Shown here: piece after piece, positions 11,400 through 21,173 of the stretch
Position numbering within the stretch: the first letter of the stretch is position 1
Layout: each line of letters begins with the position of its first letter
Assembly: GCA_023935145.1 (NCBI GenBank)
Contig: CM043699.1
Location: forward strand, 142,723,036-142,787,035
DNA: 64,000 nucleotides
DNA from: Bretschneidera sinensis
Lineage: Eukaryota; Streptophyta; Magnoliopsida; Brassicales; Akaniaceae
Reading direction: 5' to 3'
Notes under the pieces: model-generated
The model's database searches: none
Told to the model about the DNA's origin: nothing
Seen by the model: only the letters and a program-made list of their open reading frames with translations
Position numbers and translations under genes: made by a program

Positions 11400-12660
11400 G
11401 ACAGTAGGATGAGGCCGAGGACGAGGACAATGGATCGAGGTCGAGGACCGTGGGCCGAGGCTGAGGATAATGGGTCGAGGCCGAGGACAGTGGGCCGAGG
11501 CCGTGGATAATGGGTCGAGGCCGAGGACAGTGGGCCGAGGCCGTGGACAATGGGTCGAGGCCGAGGACATGGCCCCTGAGGGACGAGTCCGAGGACAGAA
11601 GGAGCAATCTATCTGCTCGGACTTTAGAACTGGTGGCTGAGGCCGAGGTCCGTGGGTCGAGGCCGAGGCCGAGGACATGGCCCCTAAGGGACGAGTCCGA
11701 GGACAGATAGAGCAATCTATCTGCTCGGATCTTAGAGCTGGTGGCTAAGGCCGATGACAGTGGGTCGAGGCCGAGGCCGATGACAGTGGGTCGAGGCCGA
11801 GGCCGAGGACATAGCCCCTGAGGGACGAGTCCGAGGACAGATAGAGAAATCCATCTGCTCGGATCTTAGAGCTGGTGGCCGAGGCCGAGGACAGTGGGTC
11901 GAGGCCGAGGACACTGGGTCGAGACCGATGACAATGGGTCGAGGCCGAGGACGAGGACATGGCCTATGAGGGACGAGTCCGATGACAGATAGAGCAATTC
12001 ATCTGCTCGGATCTTAGAGCTTGTGGCCGAGGTCGAGGACTGGGTCAAGGCCGAGGCCGAGGACATGGCCCCTGAGGGACGAGTCCGAGGACAGAAGGAG
12101 CAATCAATCTGCTCGGACTTTAGAGCTGGTGGCCGAGGCCGATGACCGTGGGTCGAGGCAGAGGCCGAGGACATGGCCCCTGAGGGATGAGTTCGAGGAC
12201 AGATAGAGCAATCCATCTGCTCGGATCTTAGAGCTTGTGGCCGAGGCCGAGGACAGTGGGTCGAGGCCGAGGCCGAAGACATGGCCCCTGAGGGACGAGT
12301 ACGAGGACAGATGGAGCAACCCATCTGTTCGGACTTTAGAGCTGGTGCTGAGGCCGAGGACCATGGGTCGAGGTCGAGGCCGAGGACATGGCCCCTGAGG
12401 GACGAGTCCGAGGACAGATAGAGCAATCCATCTGCTCGGATCTTAGAGCTTGTGGACGAGACCGAGGACAGTGGGTCGAGGCCGAGGCCGAGGACATGGC
12501 CCCTGAGGGACGAGTCCGAGGACAGATAGAGCAATCCATCTGCTCGGATCTTAGAGCTTGTGGTCGAGGCAGAGGACTGGGTCGAGGCTGAGGCCGAGGA
12601 CATGGCCCCTGAGGGACGAGTCCGAGGACAGATGGAGCAATCCATCGGCTCGGACCTTGG
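11400..12660. repeat. GC-rich tandem array, ten units of about 107 bp
   Basis: The landmark CATGGCCCCTGAGGGAC recurs at 11568, 11676, 11820 (as CATAG), 11958, 12064, 12172, 12280, 12387, 12495 and 12601. Spacing is 106-108 bp except for two longer units (144 and 138 bp) that contain extra short GAGGCCGAGGACAGTGGGTC blocks. Each unit also carries GACGAGTCCGAGGACAG and CATCTGCTCGGA. The left edge (11400-11560) is a run of the short 20-bp sub-repeat alone, suggesting the long unit grew out of it. Confidence 0.92.
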
Positions 12661-12773
12661 GTGTGCGCAACTTAGTTTGGCCGTGCGCACTGATGCTCGG
12701 CCAGTGTGCATTAGTGTATACTGACGTTGGACCCCGTCCGAGGAGTGTGCATTGCATTGGCTCAGAAAGGGGT

Positions 12774-13004
12774 GTGCGCACTACGACACTTGACCGTGTA
12801 CGCTATACGATAGCTCAGACAGGGGCGTGCGCACTACAGTGCTTAGCCGTGTGCGCTATGCGAGAGTTCGGACAGGGGCGTGCGCACTACGATGCTTAGC
12901 CGTGTGTGCTATGCGAGAGTTCGGACAGGGGCGTGCGCACTACGATGCTTAGCCGTGTGCGCTATGCGAGAGTTTGGACAGGGGCGCGCACATTACGATG
13001 CTTA
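12774..13004. repeat. Second tandem array, 53-bp unit, about 4.4 copies
   Basis: Units begin GTGCGCACTACGA (or close) at 12774, 12827, 12880, 12933 and 12986. Each contains CTTAGCCGTGTGCGCTATGC and ends GGACAGGGGC. The sequence is unrelated to the 107-bp unit next to it. Confidence 0.92.
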
Positions 13005-13166
13005 GGAACTTGACCCAAACAGATGGGTGTGAGCACTGGCCCCTACTGCTCTTTAACCCGCATCCCTGGCGGTGGATTTGGGCAGCATGACAACAGATGA
13101 GTTCTTTAAACTTCTTCGCTGTTACTGCCAGCGAGAGATGGTGGTTTCCCACAGACGGCGCCAATC

Positions 13167-13761
13167 TATTGATGCCAAAAATGTGTTTTGGTGAGTTGGA
13201 GGCTAGGACTCAGACGTATCTGCACAGGGAGAGGAAAGTGAGCTAGGGGGTCGCCGGAAGGGGTGCCTCTGGGGATGCTCCGAAGCTTTAGTTAGAGTCA
13301 GAGCAAAAATATGTAAGGGATGAGCCCTCTCTTTTTTAGTTTAGCAAAAAGTTGGGGCCTTTGGAGTGCATACCTGACCCTTTTTATAGGGTTTTGGAGG
13401 CGGCATTTGACCTAGGGCGGCAATGATATGTTGCCCCAACTGGGTTGGGTAATGATGCCTAGGAGGCCCAGCTAGGTGGCTGGGGGCCGTCCGTTAGGGC
13501 TTTGCTTTGCTGTCTTGATCGGGTGTCGTCTATGCATTAAGGCGGTTTGACGACCTGACGTCCCAACCTGGAGGTAATGATGGCCTGGAGGGTGGTGGTG
13601 ACGTGGAGGCCCAGCTGGGGGGCAATGATGCCCTGAAGGGCGGTCATGACCTGGAGACCCAACTGTCCGAGCCTGGGTCTTCCGCGTGTCTCCTTGCAGC
13701 CTGGGGTCACGATGATCCACGTGTCGTCTTCTTGTTGGAGAGGTGTATTTTGGCAGTATCA
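13167..13761. repeat. Right LTR
   Basis: 595 bp, direct copy of 10592-11186, starting TATTGATGCC. It is preceded by GACGGCGCCAATC rather than a pure purine tract, and followed by the AATTG target duplication. Confidence 0.92.
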
Positions 13762-13981
13762 AATTGCTTCTTTTATTCTTTGAACTCAGAATGATTTTTT
13801 AGACGATCGACATATATGCATTTCAAGTGCACTCGATGCATCCAAAAATTTCTTACTCCATGATGTCAATTTCAAAAAATTTCCCTTCTATCGAGGAAAT
13901 ATTGTGAACAAAGTCTCGTCTCATTTACTATAACCCTAATCCCCTTTATTACTCTCAACTGTCAACCACTTCGAATCCTTC

Positions 13982-13989
13982 TATATAAA
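13982..13989 (+). promoter_or_regulatory. TATA box of the first glycine-rich protein gene
   Basis: TATATAAA lies about 110 nt before the ATG at 14099. CATGCATG, an RY-type element, follows within 15 bp. Confidence 0.6.
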
Positions 13990-14098
13990 GCACCCCCATG
14001 CATGCCAACCTAATTCAAGCCCTCTGTAAATTTTTTTTTAGTATCAACAAAAGGAGAGAAATTAAGAAAGAGTGAGTGAGTGAGGCCAGGAGAGAGAG

Positions 14099-14674
14099 AT
14101 GGCAAGGTGGTGTGTAATCAGTTTTGTGCTTGTTTTAGTAGCTGTTCATGCAAGTGCACGTAAGTTGCCAAGTGGTGGTGTTGCTCAACATGGCCGAAAA
14201 GTTGTGCATGCAAGTGCACCGCAGGAAACTAACAATCAACAGCAAATAGTTTTGCACGCTGATGCACCAAAGGCAGAGTCACCTAGCGGACTTGATGATG
14301 AAAAGAATTTTATCTACGGCGGCGTGGGTGGGTTTGCTGGGGTGGGTGGTTACACTGGCTTGGCTGGTAAGCTAGGCGGGATTGGAGGGGCTGCTGGCTT
14401 AGGCGGCTATAGTGGCATTGGTGGCCTAGGTGGTGCTGGAGGTCTAGGTGGTGCCGATGGTGTGGGTGGTCTAGGTGGTGTAGGTGGACTAGGTGGTGTC
14501 GGTGGTCTAGGTAGTGTAGGTGGACTAGGAGGTCTAGGTGGTGTAGGTGGACTAGGAGGCCTAGGTGGCGGCGGCGTAGGTGGTGGTGCTGGTAGTGGAG
14601 TTGGGGGTGCTGGAGGAGTAGGTGGTGCAGCTGGTGGTGGGTCTGGTGGTCATGGGATTTTTCCATGTCCTTAA
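14099..14674 (+). CDS. Secreted glycine-rich cell-wall-type protein
   Basis: A single exon encodes 191 residues. The first 20 or so residues form a signal peptide (MARWCVISFVLVLVAVHASA). A linker follows with three similar pieces (VHASARK, VHASAPQ, LHADAPK). From about residue 70 on comes a domain dominated by GGVGG, GGLGG and GLGGVG motifs, ending in HGIFPCP. This is the plan of plant glycine-rich structural wall proteins with (GGX)n repeats; the glycine domain is thought to pack as sheets in the wall (family knowledge). A TATA box and short leader support it as a real gene. It starts about 340 bp after the right end of the LTR element. Only the class, not a specific orthologue, can be given. 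Confidence 0.85.
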   Translation: MARWCVISFVLVLVAVHASARKLPSGGVAQHGRKVVHASAPQETNNQQQIVLHADAPKAESPSGLDDEKNFIYGGVGGFAGVGGYTGLAGKLGGIGGAAGLGGYSGIGGLGGAGGLGGADGVGGLGGVGGLGGVGGLGSVGGLGGLGGVGGLGGLGGGGVGGGAGSGVGGAGGVGGAAGGGSGGHGIFPCP

Positions 14675-16546
14675 ATATGCCGTGTTCCTCCATGCATGTA
14701 TTAATCCTAGTTTTAGACGGTATGCTTGTTATAATTAAGGGCCTCTTCTTCGGAGACATCATGTTTTCTTTGGTTGTATCGATTTGATGCATGTGTAACC
14801 CTTATTAATTTATGCTTCAATGCTTATTGTGGCAGCTGCATGCCTTTGGATATTGAATATTTTAGGGCATTATATGCCATGTGTTTATTGAACCGTGAAC
14901 ATTTTCTCTTAAGTTTGCAATATATATCTTTTGTTGCCTTTTCTTCATCTTAATTTCTCGGCAACCAATCAATGAGATAGTAATGCTATTTGGATCATTA
15001 AAATGAACCCTCTTGTGTCGAAAGATGAGTAGTAACAAGACAATTTAACCTTTCAAAAATTACTGCAACGAGTGGAGGAGATAACATGGCGCAATTTGGG
15101 TGGTGCAATCCATTTTGATGGTTTTTCTTCTTAAAGGTTCCAAATTTCCAACAGTATCACTCGGTATGTATATTGACAAAAAAACTAGTACAAAAGAAAT
15201 GCTTTGTAAAGGGAAAGAAAATAGTAACACTATATTTAATTGTTTTTTTTATATATATAAATAAATTAATTACTCATTTATAGAACGCATGACACTGGTA
15301 GGGCAGTGTAATATCACGTGTAACAGTTAATTCCATACGAAGAATTCAATACATCACATGTTGTACGTTGGACGTGCCTATTAATGTGTCGAATGGAAAC
15401 TGAACCCACATTTTGCATGCCCAACACTTGTACGGTCTCTGCACGCAAGAGTGTCTTGTTTTTAATGCCTGCGGCTTCAATCCACAACCGAATCAATATG
15501 GTACTCTCTTCCGTTTTGAAATTTTGTTTTAGCATTCCACGAAGGAAATTACATACTGTAAGTTAAATGTGGCAACGACAACACTATTATCCATAACACT
15601 GAAAAGATTGTTAGAGTTAGTGCATATTTTAAAAGGTTCAGATTTATAAAATTTTCGATGATCACGAGTTTTGATTTTTGGTGAGCGAATTGGGGTTAAG
15701 GAGCAACACTCCTGAAACTTTTAAACCATGTACATGAGTTGAGTCTGTTTTTTCGCTTGATGGTTTGGGCTTAAACCTATTAATAGCTTTGGTTTTGCAA
15801 TAAGGCAGAAACCTTAATTTAAAACGTCTTAATTTGCTTATAAATATTCTTTATGTACTAAGTACATATTGTAACAAAAGATTTGTGAAGTTGATAATAG
15901 TAAAAACGTTTAACAGGATGTAATCCTATTCTTGAGAGAACATAGATAAATTTTATCTTGTTTTCTTTTTATTTGTATTTCGTGTGATTAGCAGGTCTTG
16001 AATTGTTCAGAAATCACTCAAGTGACGACATATAATTGGTTAATAGTGGACTAATAACAATTAAAATAGTTAATATTGATGGAGATAAACTAGTGATTTT
16101 TTCAGTTTTTCGTCAAACCAATGTAACAAGTAAAATATCAGAAGGTCTTTGTGAATTACTTAGTCAATTACGGATCTATCATTAATCTAATTTGGATCAA
16201 GTACTAAAGGAGGTAGAGAGGGTGTCTCAAACGCCCAAAACCCAAAACTGAGGTGTATGTATAGGTATAGCAGTGCTCATAAGACAACTGCGAAATTACG
16301 TAACAATTGTAAGTAACATAAGAAAAATACACAGCTGTATATTATGGGAGATCGACTTGTACACAAAAACAGCAAATAGAGTAATTAAGGGTGAGCAAAG
16401 ACATATACGCTCTTCTCACCACCTTAGACCACAAAGACTATTGGAACCTTATGATATCATCTTAGATTATTCGCTTTAATGACTAACATTATTTAGAAAA
16501 CAGCATTAGTACTAAAATTTACCGCTTACGTACGTAGTCCAATTAG
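14675..16546. other. Spacer between convergent glycine-rich protein genes
   Basis: AT-rich. The first few hundred bases are the 3' flank of the plus-strand gene and the last bases flank the end of the minus-strand gene. No other gene or clear repeat is seen. Confidence 0.5.
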
Positions 16547-16966
16547 CTAGTGCCCAAGACCACATTCCCTACCAAACCCTCCACCACCACCTCCGTCACC
16601 CCCACCATTGCCACCACCGCTACCACCTCCACCTCTCCCATTGTTGCTGCCACCTCCGAAACCATAACCTCCACCACCACCACCGCCGCCGCCGCCACTA
16701 CCTCCATTATGGTTCCGGCCATTGCTATTATCATCACAATCATCACCACCATTACCGTCTACATTGCCTTGTTCACCACCAAAATTATCACCTTCTCTAC
16801 CAGCACCACTACTTCCGCCAGAACCTTGATCTCTTGTGTCGCAACAAAGTTTTCTCCTGTTCAACCCATTACAGCAACTGGTGGGCCTGAAACTGTGACC
16901 GCTTTTAGAAAGTAGTACCACCACTAGGAGGAGAATTACAACAAACATGTAATTTATGTGCTTCAT
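16547..16966 (-). CDS. Secreted glycine-rich protein with a cysteine cluster
   Basis: A single exon encodes 139 residues. A hydrophobic signal peptide (about residues 7-24, MFVVILLLVVVLLSKSGHS) is followed by a small Cys-rich segment (TSCCNGLNRRKLCCDT), then a Gly/Asn/Asp linker and a C-terminal glycine tract with GGGGSGGGNGGG runs, ending GRECGLGH. Unlike its neighbour it uses Gly-Asn and poly-Gly rather than GGX repeats, so the two are not simple tandem copies. Immediately upstream is a long (TA)n(AG)n tract that would read as (CT)n(TA)n toward the gene. Probably a wall or apoplast protein; function unknown. Confidence 0.75.
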   Translation of the reverse strand: MKHINYMFVVILLLVVVLLSKSGHSFRPTSCCNGLNRRKLCCDTRDQGSGGSSGAGREGDNFGGEQGNVDGNGGDDCDDNSNGRNHNGGSGGGGGGGGGGYGFGGGSNNGRGGGGSGGGNGGGDGGGGGGFGRECGLGH

Positions 16967-17010
16967 GATAAATGTTACACTAATTTATTGTGATTTGTGA
17001 ATGTGTTTTG

Positions 17011-17011
<1 letters not shown>

Positions 17012-17076
<65 letters not shown>
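17012..17076. repeat. Compound (TA)n(AG)n microsatellite in a promoter
   Basis: (TA)n covers 17012-17047 and (AG)n 17047-17076. It lies 46-110 nt before the start codon of the minus-strand glycine-rich gene, where TATA and CT-rich leader signals are expected. Confidence 0.9.
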
Positions 17077-17077
<1 letters not shown>

Positions 17078-17343
17078 AGCAAGCTAGCTAAGAAGAAAAT
17101 AATACCACCATTGACTTGCATGCTAGCTAGGTTGCATATAGGGGCCATGTGAATCTGAAAAGCGATATCTGCAAGTCTTGTGAAAAACAGAAGTCTTGGT
17201 TGGGTAGCTTTCTTGGCATAGCTTAGACGGATCTGAAATTAAACACATAAACCTATTACTCTTATGGTTCCAAGGTAAGAGCATCCACACATTTCCTTCT
17301 TGTTTTCATGGAGAGTCGTGAACACTCAAACAAAGAGGAATTA

Positions 17344-17558
17344 TTGGGTGTTTCTAACCTTATGGAACAGTATCCTTCATCTCAAGTACTTATAGGAAAG
17401 CTCGAGTAGTAACTCCTGAAAATTCAAGTAGTAATTTCTACCACTTTTTCAGGAATTTTCTTTTAATCCCTACAACTCAATTTTTCAAGAGTTACTACTC
17501 GAGTTTCGATAAGTTACTAAAATGCAATTGTACTGTTTCATAGGGTCGAAACACTCAA
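17344..17558. mobile_element. 215-bp MITE with long inverted ends
   Basis: The left end TTGGGTGTTTCTAACCTTAT matches the right end read on the other strand (TTGAGTGTTTCGACCCTAT). The arms continue to a well-conserved CTCGAGTAGTAACTC. TA flanks both sides (17342-17343 and 17559-17560). It has no coding capacity. Confidence 0.7.
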
Positions 17559-17560
17559 TA

Positions 17561-19187
17561 GTTTTCATCAGAACTCTTTAGCAATTTAGGGAATAAAAGT
17601 TAGTACTACATGCACTTTTCAATACAGTTACAACATGACTGTCGATGGGGGACTACAAGAGAAATCAATGATTTAAAAGCGCTGTTTGGTAATTCATTTT
17701 AAATGAGATTAAAGTAAATTTTATTTAAGAAAAACTGTTTTAATCTCACTGAATTGCCAAATGACACATATTTTCCATTTCCGACACTGGACATAGGTTA
17801 AGATTCAAAAAATGATCCTTGCTAATAAAACTGTTTGGTCAGAGTCTCACAGATATCAAAGCTTAAAGCCCCCAACCTGGTTTTTTTTTTGAAAAAAAAA
17901 ATTCTTAAAGCCCCTTATGAATGTTCTTTTGGCGGAATAAAAACGAGTGACAGGTCGGTTGAATCTTGTAGGTGTAACGTCTTAGGCCAAGATATTATGC
18001 TTGCTAGAGAACAGTGATGATCGACTACCTCTTTGTGTAACTGCCCACATTTTTTTTAATTTCTTCTGTTTGGAAATGTAATCTCACGTAGAAAGTTGTC
18101 TCAATTGACGCATGCCCCTTCCTTAAAATACGCTGATAGAAGCACTGAATAATAGTAACTATGCATAAAATCATGAATAAAGTTGTCTCAATATTTAACC
18201 GCCCAAAGAAAGCAGGGATTTTTCTGCCTAATAGAACAATTCTTACAGAAAAGAAATCAAATTAACAATTTGGGTACGCAAGTTTGGGTGCAATGTTGCT
18301 TTCCTTAATTGGTTCAAAAATCATATATCTCAAAATGTAAGAACAGTAACAGTATACCATATATCTATATATAATATATACTATATATATAGCATTCGCA
18401 TTAAGGTATGGATTTAGTTTGAATATAAAATATAATATATACTCCAAAATATACGTAACACATATAGTTGTATCACTTTCGAATGTAATTCTAGGATTAA
18501 TTAACTGAAGAAAGACTTTTGTCGGTTTGTCCAAAAAGTGAAACCACAACAAAAAATTGGGATTGGTATAACAATGTTAGGGCTATTCATCTCCATGCCC
18601 AATAATAATAATTGCTTCAACCTACAATGCACACTCAAACTAAAATTTTGAGATACGTGGAGATAGCGATATGGAGAAAAAGATAGAGTGAGAGTGTCAA
18701 ATAGAGAAGTAGACAAAGATGGAGATATAGATGGAGAGTTCACGAGTTAAAACATAGAGATAGGGAGGGATAGAAAAGAAAAGTTTGAGAGGTCATTGAT
18801 GGAGTTATGGAGGGATTTTCAATTACTATCCAAGATGAAAATTAGTTCATGAAATAAAAGCCTGAGATGTGTAACTATTTTGGTGCTAGGGTTTTATGCT
18901 AGTCATTAAGAATGAGAATGTGAGAAATAGATGGGTTCTCTTTCATGCAAATTGAGCCCAAACAAGTACGTTGATATGTCAATTCTTGATCAAAAATAAT
19001 CAAAATATTATTTGGAGGCCAAACTAAAACGTAATCAATAATTAATAAAATAAGTTGAGAATTTAAAAAAAAAAACCAAAATAAAATAAATTGAGAGCAA
19101 AATATATATATATACACACGCAACTCCACAAATATGTATCACAACGGAAAACTATCTCATCTAATTAATTAATTATGCTTACCAAAC
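17561..19187. other. AT-rich spacer before the third glycine-rich gene
   Basis: No gene recognised. An AT/AC-rich tract at about 19100-19120 (ATATATATATACACACAC) lies 70-90 nt before the ATG at 19188 and could serve as its TATA region. Confidence 0.5.
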
Positions 19188-19559
19188 ATGGCTCGTTTGT
19201 TTCTACTCTGCTTCTTCTTACTTTTGATGAGCATTGCTCACTCAGTCCAATCTGTACGCCCTCCACCACTTTCTCGGGTTCTCCCATCTTTTGCACCGTC
19301 TCCTTCCACGAGTGCCAGTGGTAGTATTGGGAGAGACAGAGGCGGTGGAGGTGGTGGGGCTGGCGGTGGAAGTAGTGGTCCAGCAGGTGGTGGTTCTGGC
19401 TCGGGGTTTGGGTTTGGGTTTGGAAGCGGCTCTGGCCAGGGTAGTAGTGGTGGCGGCGGCGGAGGCTGCGGTTCTGGGCGGAGTGGTGGTAGTGGCTCTG
19501 GCTTTGGATGTGGCAGTGGATCTGGTTCAAGTGGCGGTGGTGGTGGAGGTATGGCCTGA
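19188..19559 (+). CDS. Secreted glycine/serine-rich protein
   Basis: A single exon encodes 123 residues. The start context AACATGGC is good. A signal peptide (MARLFLLCFFLLLMSIAHSV) is followed by a Pro/Ser-rich stretch (RPPPLSRVLPSFAPSPSTSA). From about residue 50 to the end it is Gly/Ser with GSGFGFGFGSGSG and poly-Gly runs and two isolated cysteines. Codon choice in the glycine tract varies (GGT, GGC, GGA), so it is not a simple microsatellite frame. It is probably a cell-wall protein. It is the third such gene within 5.5 kb, but its repeat type differs from the other two. Confidence 0.75.
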   Translation: MARLFLLCFFLLLMSIAHSVQSVRPPPLSRVLPSFAPSPSTSASGSIGRDRGGGGGGAGGGSSGPAGGGSGSGFGFGFGSGSGQGSSGGGGGGCGSGRSGGSGSGFGCGSGSGSSGGGGGGMA

Positions 19560-21099
19560 AAAGTTAGCAAGACGTTACCGGGCTTTTAATAGCTCGCTTG
19601 CTACCTAGAAATACCTATATTTACAGTGTTATGTGTACTTGTAATATGCCTGTGTTGCGGTTGTTTGCTTGCTACTACATTAATTGTGCCAAAGTTAGTA
19701 AACATCGTGTAACAAGTAGTGAATAAAGTGTTGTTTGTTTACTTGAAAGCTTGTCCTCGATCTGTGTCTAGATCTAGCTTTAAAATGGTGTTTGTAAATG
19801 CTACATCGATAAAAGAATCAAAGTTTATGGAGTGTATGTTTACAAGGAGTACTACCATGTTACAACCAATATTGATTGATACAATGCTATATTGTGTTCA
19901 GCGATGCTGTGTTATTTTAATTACTTAAAGATAAATTGGATGGTTGATTATAGTACTTAGTACAAAATGAAATTTGTTGAGGTTTATATAATGTGAGAAA
20001 AGAAACTAAATAAATGAAGTACACATATATTCATCACGTTCGAGAACTATTTATATCAATACTTAAATCACTTAAAGTGATTCAAGTGATTTAAACAGTT
20101 CACCAATGTCTTATGTCGAAACCATAATTAATTGATTTAAAATTTTAAATTTAAATGGTGCTCAATATTATATATTTCGATTTTATTCTGTGGGACAATT
20201 TCAAATTTTTCTTCAACTTAAATTATCATACCTAACACTTGATGCAAATAAATACTACAATTAGAACAAAAATCAAGTCTACATTTTACGTAAAACTTGA
20301 TTGACATGATTAGCACGAGTTTAGCTTAATAGTTGCAATTTTTTGCAAGTGAAAATAATGTCTTTGTTTTAATTTAGATCATTTGCATATGATTTTTTTT
20401 AATTTATTTAAAAATAAAATGAATTTTATTTTTGTTTAATTATAAACATGTGAACAAAATTCTTTTGTTCACTGAATATTTGTTTTTCTTTAAGTGAAGA
20501 AAATACTCAGGCTATACTCGTGGGCCAATATCTTTGACCAGGCTGGTTCAATACTAACTCTTTTTTATTACGGAGAAATTATTTGAAATTTTGAATACAT
20601 AAAAGATCATTGTGCCACAAGTATTAAAAAATTTCAATTATAAACACAGAAAGATAATTTAATTGGGAAGGGAATGCAACTTTGTTTGCAATTCTTAACA
20701 TTGTGCTTGTTTGAAATTAAAATTTAAAATTAAAATTTAAATAAAATTATATATTTTTTTAATATTAAAATTATTGAAAAAAAAACTCTTAATTTTATAT
20801 AACCAATTACCCAACATAATGTACATCATAGGGGCCTCGATCCTTTGATACAGTTCCATTGGCCTTGCGGAGCCTTATGAGGGATGAAATATTGGGGTTT
20901 GTTGACCCGTGTTGTTCCGTCCTAGTGGGCTTGTCCGCTCCAGAGCAACAACTAAAAAAAAAATGCTACATTACAGATCGGGTTTAACGAGCTGTGCGGG
21001 CAGTGTGGCCCATGCCCACCTTGAGTCCCATGCCAAGCGTACTCGAGTAGTCAAGTGTGATAAATAAAATGTGGACAAAATTCAGGAGCGAAATTTAAA
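19560..21099. other. AT-rich spacer
   Basis: No gene recognised. A less AT-rich patch at about 20830-21060 precedes the FLIP-like gene and is probably its promoter. Confidence 0.5.
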
Positions 21100-21108
21100 G
21101 GCGGGAAA
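21100..21108 (-). promoter_or_regulatory. Consensus E2F binding site upstream of the FLIP-like gene
   Basis: GGCGGGAAA on the plus strand (TTTCCCGCC on the minus) is the full E2F consensus. It lies 66 bp before the ATG at 21174. E2F sites mark S-phase, replication and repair genes in plants. Confidence 0.6.
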
Positions 21109-21133
21109 CAAGGCATAAGGAACTTGATTGAGC

Positions 21134-21167
21134 AAATAGAAAATAGAAAATAGAAAATAGAAAATAG
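21134..21167 (+). repeat. Short 7-bp tandem repeat in the leader
   Basis: AAAATAG occurs four times in a row after a partial AAATAG. It ends seven bases before the start codon of the FLIP-like gene. Confidence 0.9.
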
Positions 21168-21173
21168 GGAGAG

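Larger units (their letters stand above)
10592..13761. mobile_element. Complete non-coding LTR retrotransposon with a minisatellite interior
   Basis: Two direct 595-bp LTRs (10592-11186 and 13167-13761) run TGTTGATGCC ... GGCAGTATCA; the right copy has TATTG in place of TGTTG. The element is flanked by identical 5-bp AATTG (10587-10591 and 13762-13766). By hand the LTRs differ at about thirty positions (about 5%). The 1980-bp interior has no gag, protease, reverse transcriptase or integrase. It consists of GC-rich tandem arrays and short unique edges. No standard TGG-type primer-binding site follows the left LTR. It must have been moved by proteins from another element. Confidence 0.92.

Noticed and set aside
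11400..12660. CRISPR-like array
   Set aside because: The regular spacing comes from whole-unit tandem repeats without unique spacers, inside an LTR element of a plant genome.
11866..12711. Long open frames (up to 281 codons) on the minus strand of the 107-bp array
   Set aside because: The unit lacks stops in several frames on both strands and its length is not a multiple of three, so the frames rotate through the same peptide pieces. There is no start context, domain or codon bias; it is a repeat artefact.
14310..14792. 160-codon His-rich minus-strand frame opposite the first glycine-rich gene
   Set aside because: It is the reverse reading of GGT/GGA codons. No signal peptide or domain.
19234..19608. 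Alternative frames across the third glycine-rich gene
   Set aside because: Val/Ala-rich and Pro-rich readings of the same GGN codons. Only the frame starting at 19188 has a signal peptide and good start context.
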